Assembly: GCA_024653215.1 (NCBI GenBank)
Contig: JANLFU010000009.1
Location: forward strand, 43,399 to 107,398
DNA from: Candidatus Saccharicenans sp.
GTDB taxonomy: Bacteria > Acidobacteriota > Aminicenantia > Aminicenantales > Saccharicenantaceae
Direction of reading: 5' to 3'
DNA length: 64,000 nt
In this document: piece after piece, positions 60,879 to 64,000 of the stretch
Layout of the letters: every line of letters begins with the position of its first letter
Position numbering within the stretch: position 1 is the stretch's first letter
Notes under the pieces: generated by a model
The model's database searches: none
What the model saw: the letters and a program-made list of their open reading frames with translations, nothing else
Told to the model about the DNA's origin: nothing
Program-made: the position numbers and the translations under genes

Positions 60879-62042
60879 TTAACTTCCGGGATAGACTTTT
60901 TTACCCCTTAAATAAGTGGCCACGGTTTCAAAGCTGGAGTCGAAAACAGCCAGGTTGGCCAGCTTTCCGGGTTCCAGGCTGCCCATTACCCGGCCGAGCC
61001 CGACGCTTTCCGCCGGGGTCAGCGAGGCCATCCTGACCACTGCCGGCACCAGCAGCCCGGTCCAATCAAGCACGTTTCTTACGGCCTGGTTCAAATGAAG
61101 AACGGAGCCGGCCAGCACTCCAGAATCCCTGAGCCTGACCTCGGCGCCTTTCAGGACAATCTGCATATCACCCCAGTCGTAGGTACCGTCGGGAAGGCCA
61201 GCGGCCTTGAGCGAATCGGTGATCAGGCAGGTGCGTTCGGGGCCCTTGCGAAACACGGCCAGGCGGATAAAAGAAGGATGGACATGGATGCCGTCGGTTA
61301 TCAGCTCGGCATAGACCCGGTCGCTGTCCAGGACCGCTCCCAGCCCGCCCGGCTCCCGGTGATGGAATTCCCGCCAGGCGTTGAAAAGGTGGGTGGCATG
61401 GTTGGCTCCGGCCGCAATGGCCCTGGTGGCTTCCTCGTAGGTCGCATCCGAGTGGCCAATGGACACCACCCAGCCCAGGTCCACCATCCGGGGAATAAAA
61501 TCCAGGTTGCGACCGGTCTCGGGAGCCACGGTAATTAGAGTCTTAAGCGGCCTAAGGGCAGCCTGCAGCCTCTCCAGGTCCGCTTCCTGAATTTCTCTTA
61601 CATATTTCGGGTCCTGGGCCCCTTTCCTTTTCAGGCTGACGTAGGGACCTTCCAGGTGAATCCCGGCAATTTCTGAGGGAAGTTCCTCGCCCGCGGCCGC
61701 CCTGACCGTTTCAATGGCCCTGATAACGGTTTCCAGGGGGGCGGTCAGGGTGGTCGGGAAAAAGGCAGTTACCCCGCAGGCAGCCTGGTGCCCGGCTATT
61801 TTCTTCAGGCCGGCAACCTCGGCATCCATGACTTCATGACCCAGGGCCCCGTGCAGGTGGACATCCACCAGGCCGGGCGAAACCCAGTGCCCGCTATAAT
61901 CATGGACATCGGCCGAAGGCAGGTCGCTTCCCTGGCCTGCTTCTTTTACTTCTTTTATCAGGTCGCCTTCGATAACCAGTGAGCCTTCATTAATCACCCT
62001 GTTCGGCATAATTAAATTTCCCTTAATAATCGCGAGTTTCAT
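60879..62042 (-). CDS. nagA: N-acetylglucosamine-6-phosphate deacetylase
   Basis: Removes the acetyl group from GlcNAc-6-phosphate in the cytoplasm, giving GlcN-6-P for glycolysis or cell-wall recycling. The 387-residue amidohydrolase has the metal-site block VDVHLHGALGHEVMD, IHLEGPYVSLKRKGAQDP (metal Glu), SIGHSDATYEEA, ANHATHLFNAW (metal His) and the catalytic Asp in CLITDSLKAAGLPDG. Length is usual. It is followed 16 bp later by GH116. The upstream deacetylase of the ChbG family is 291 bp away. The partner deaminase nagB is not in the window. Confidence 0.93.
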   Translation of the reverse strand: MKLAIIKGNLIMPNRVINEGSLVIEGDLIKEVKEAGQGSDLPSADVHDYSGHWVSPGLVDVHLHGALGHEVMDAEVAGLKKIAGHQAACGVTAFFPTTLTAPLETVIRAIETVRAAAGEELPSEIAGIHLEGPYVSLKRKGAQDPKYVREIQEADLERLQAALRPLKTLITVAPETGRNLDFIPRMVDLGWVVSIGHSDATYEEATRAIAAGANHATHLFNAWREFHHREPGGLGAVLDSDRVYAELITDGIHVHPSFIRLAVFRKGPERTCLITDSLKAAGLPDGTYDWGDMQIVLKGAEVRLRDSGVLAGSVLHLNQAVRNVLDWTGLLVPAVVRMASLTPAESVGLGRVMGSLEPGKLANLAVFDSSFETVATYLRGKKVYPGS

Positions 62043-62333
62043 GCCTTCTTTTCTCCCGGGTTAGATCTCTTAGAACACTCTATAAATTTTACCACTTTTA
62101 TACCGGCTCCGGATAATCATAATTTTTACCGCGGTGAAATCATAACGGGCAAGAATTTGCTTTGATTAAAATAGGATGAGCTCTGCGGGCGATCATATTA
62201 AAGGCCAGGATCCTCGCAGTTAGTCCGGATGACCAACCGGCAGATAATTACTACCATCAGCAACCAGGATCGGGCGCAGGCCTGCTGGCATATTTTATAA
62301 ACGGCTTTTCTCTGCCAGTAACCCCGCCCGGCT

Positions 62334-63215
62334 TCAATCAATTTTTATCCGGCCCTGCTCCCTGAAGTCCCGGTAACTGAGCAGTTTTATATTCCGCCTG
62401 GCTATGACCTTCTTGACCCTCGGACTGGTTATGGCTTTGACCTCGGCCGAACGGTATTTATAAACGTCCTTCAGGCCGTCGGGGTTCAGGTCAACTATGG
62501 CCCTTTCTTCGGGCGTATCCAGCCCGGGATGAACCACCAGCAGGTAAAGGCCCGGCCTGGCCGTTTGCAGTTTTTCTATCAGTACTTTTTCTTTAAGCTC
62601 GGGCTTGACCGCGTAGATGTCAAAAAATTCCCGGTCCTCGCCGCACTCGCCGGAAATGGGCAGCCCGTATTCCCGGGCTATCCTCCGGACGACAGCCCGG
62701 TATTCTTCCCTGGTCTCCAGGCTGTCCATGTGGGTATCGAGATAATCAAGGCGCAGCCCGCGATCCAGGGCCCGGTCAACCTGGGCCCGGAGCTCCTTTT
62801 CCAGCTCTTCGACCCTGGGATTATTATTGAGAAAGGCCTGGGCTGTTGGGAAAAAATATCCGTCCTTATCAACCAGGCTGGACACCAGGTTGTAGGGCAG
62901 GACGGGTCGCCAGCGGTAATCCTGCCACTCGGCGTTAACGCAGAGGTGAACCCCGACCGACCACAGCCTGTTTTCCCGGCACCGCCTGGCCGCATCTTCA
63001 AACCAGGGCGAAGGAACGATCAGCCCTCCGGCGGTCAGGATGCCCCGGTTGAAAGCCAGTTCGAAGGCCTCGTTGGCCGAATGGGTCATCCCCATATCGT
63101 CTCCGCGGACGATAAGCTCCACCGACTGTTCCGGTTGCTGCCCGGCCCTGGCCAGGAGTATAACGAATATCATAACAGCCAGGAAAACCGGCCAGGTATT
63201 TAACCATTTTTTCAT
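62334..63215 (-). CDS. Secreted ChbG/YdjC-family carbohydrate deacetylase
   Basis: A 293-residue metal-dependent deacetylase of the YdjC/ChbG/HpnK type with a signal peptide (TWPVFLAVMIFVILLARAG). Motifs: LIVRGDDMGMTHSANEAF (metal Asp), WSVGVHLCVNAEWQDYRW (His), LRLDYLDTHMDSLETREEY (second His) and LLVVHPGL. Family members deacetylate chitooligosaccharides or similar amino sugars. The signal peptide places this one outside the cytoplasm, unlike E. coli ChbG. It sits in a same-strand run of MFS transporter, this gene, nagA and GH116, which supports a role in acetylated glycan use. Confidence 0.87.
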   Translation of the reverse strand: MKKWLNTWPVFLAVMIFVILLARAGQQPEQSVELIVRGDDMGMTHSANEAFELAFNRGILTAGGLIVPSPWFEDAARRCRENRLWSVGVHLCVNAEWQDYRWRPVLPYNLVSSLVDKDGYFFPTAQAFLNNNPRVEELEKELRAQVDRALDRGLRLDYLDTHMDSLETREEYRAVVRRIAREYGLPISGECGEDREFFDIYAVKPELKEKVLIEKLQTARPGLYLLVVHPGLDTPEERAIVDLNPDGLKDVYKYRSAEVKAITSPRVKKVIARRNIKLLSYRDFREQGRIKID

Positions 63216-63451
63216 CTTAACCCTCCTCTCAGGAATTCAAATGGGCTCGGGCCCGGCTATATGAACTCCAATTCTTCACTTTCCTCAAACACACGCTACC
63301 CTTCTCTATTTATCTCATTTCCACGTTAAAAATAAATTCTAATTGAACTCTTCCTCTAATCTTATTTATTTTCCCGTCCCGCATCTTCTGTTTTCCCTGA
63401 ACTTTTTGATTTCCTTTTTCTAAAATTTTATCAATCTGGCCAGAGCCCGGC

Positions 63452-64000
63452 TCATTTTCCAATCTTCCTCCGGATTATAATCTGCAGGACCAGAATCATG
63501 GCCAGGCTAAAGAGTGGCACCAGTAACCCCACCTGCAGTGAATAACCCTGGCTGACCCGGCCAATCAGCCAGGGCGAGAGCATCCCGCCCACCAGGCCGG
63601 TGCTGATGGCCAAGGAAAAGGCTGTGCCCGAAAATTCCGGGAACCTTTCCCCGATGACGGCCAGGGTGGTCGGATAAATGGCTGCAAAGCCCAGACCGAT
63701 GAGCAGGGCAAAGACCACGGCCAGCCAGCCGGTCGGGCTTAAGATCAGGCCGGCCACCGAGACCAGGGCCACGACCACGCTCAGCATTACCACCGTCTCC
63801 CTTTTCCACAACCGGTTAAGTGCCGGGTAGAGAAACCGGCCGACGATCAGGAAAAACCAGTAGCCGGAAAGAACCAGGGCCGACTGGCTTAACCCGAAAT
63901 GAAACTTCTCCCGGAAATAGCTGCTGAGCCAGCCCCCGACCGAAAATTCGTTGCCCGACTGGAAAAACAGGATGAAAGCGGCCAGCCAGAGCAGGTCCGA
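63452..64000 (-). CDS. MFS sugar transporter, C-terminal part
   Basis: The frame is open from the right edge of the window to the stop at 63452, so only the last 182 residues are seen and the N-terminal half lies outside. Six hydrophobic segments remain. The stretch FQSGNEFSVGGWLSSYF and VLSGYWFFLIVGRFLYP, followed by FALLIGLGFAAIYPTTLAVIG, is typical of sugar:H+ symporters of the FucP/NagP group. It ends in a basic tail (IIIRRKIGK). A TTG at 63811 is internal, not a start. Being upstream of the deacetylase genes, it could import amino sugars or their oligomers. Confidence 0.85.
   Translation of the reverse strand, partial: SDLLWLAAFILFFQSGNEFSVGGWLSSYFREKFHFGLSQSALVLSGYWFFLIVGRFLYPALNRLWKRETVVMLSVVVALVSVAGLILSPTGWLAVVFALLIGLGFAAIYPTTLAVIGERFPEFSGTAFSLAISTGLVGGMLSPWLIGRVSQGYSLQVGLLVPLFSLAMILVLQIIIRRKIGK

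Overview
This window looks like a chromosomal contig from an uncultured, Gram-negative (diderm) bacterium. The nearest fit I can suggest is the Acidobacteriota/Candidatus Aminicenantota neighbourhood. That placement is inference. It rests on two GWxTD-domain proteins, an Oar-type TonB-dependent receptor with an N-terminal carboxypeptidase-regulatory domain, a membrane sulfatase-like/TPR fusion, a FecR/DUF6600-type protein, and G+C-rich codon use with strong GGAGG-type ribosome-binding sites. There is no phage, insertion sequence or CRISPR array. The window cuts a gene at each end: an acyltransferase on the left and an MFS transporter on the right.

Layout. 1-7.6 kb is an exopolysaccharide locus on the + strand: acyltransferase end, initiating polyprenyl sugar-phosphate transferase, outer-membrane barrel, Wza-like export protein, Wzc-like tyrosine autokinase, and a PAS/degenerate-GGDEF protein. 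7.6-8.4 kb is intergenic DNA with a first array of an unrecognised structured repeat. 8.4-25 kb is housekeeping and envelope genes: SH3-like secreted protein, tRNA-Thr, SMC, Na+/solute symporter, histone-deacetylase-like enzyme, FecR/DUF6600 protein, PBP1A, thymidylate kinase, HtrA protease and a DapF homologue. 25-29.8 kb is a minus-strand operon (flippase-like membrane protein, NrdR, Hsp20, Lon) followed by tRNA-Gln. 30-37.9 kb holds a radical SAM protein, galactokinase, a GH113-like hydrolase, a small GWxTD protein, tRNA-Glu, a second array of the structured repeat, L-fucose isomerase and a stand-alone GMP synthase ATP-pyrophosphatase subunit. 38-64 kb is dominated by glycan and peptide use: M20 amidohydrolase, a tandem phosphohexomutase pair, GH38, GH2 exo-glucosaminidase-like enzyme, GWxTD/TPR protein, TonB-dependent receptor, sulfatase-like/TPR pair, GH116, NagA, ChbG/YdjC deacetylase and an MFS sugar transporter.

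How it may work together. The right half reads as a scavenger's toolkit for amino-sugar and mannose-containing glycans. A TonB-dependent receptor and MFS carrier would import fragments, GH38, GH2 and GH116 enzymes would trim them, ChbG and NagA would remove acetyl groups, and phosphohexomutases would feed the sugars onward. GalK and FucI add galactose and fucose or arabinose entry points. Substrates are not proven by the sequence.

Most interesting. (1) Seven full copies of a three-helix repeat, in two arrays about 26 kb apart, share core motifs but have different, compensating stems; both arrays sit at 3' gene ends. (2) A palindromic operator overlaps the predicted fucI promoter, and a near-identical orphan site lies at 19,070-19,089. 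(3) A DapF homologue has serine at both catalytic-cysteine positions. (4) A phosphohexomutase lacking its catalytic serine and metal loop sits directly before an intact paralogue. (5) A three-way-junction RNA candidate ends in a stem and T-run upstream of the GMP synthase subunit gene. Motif calls were made by eye; no database search or folding program was run.
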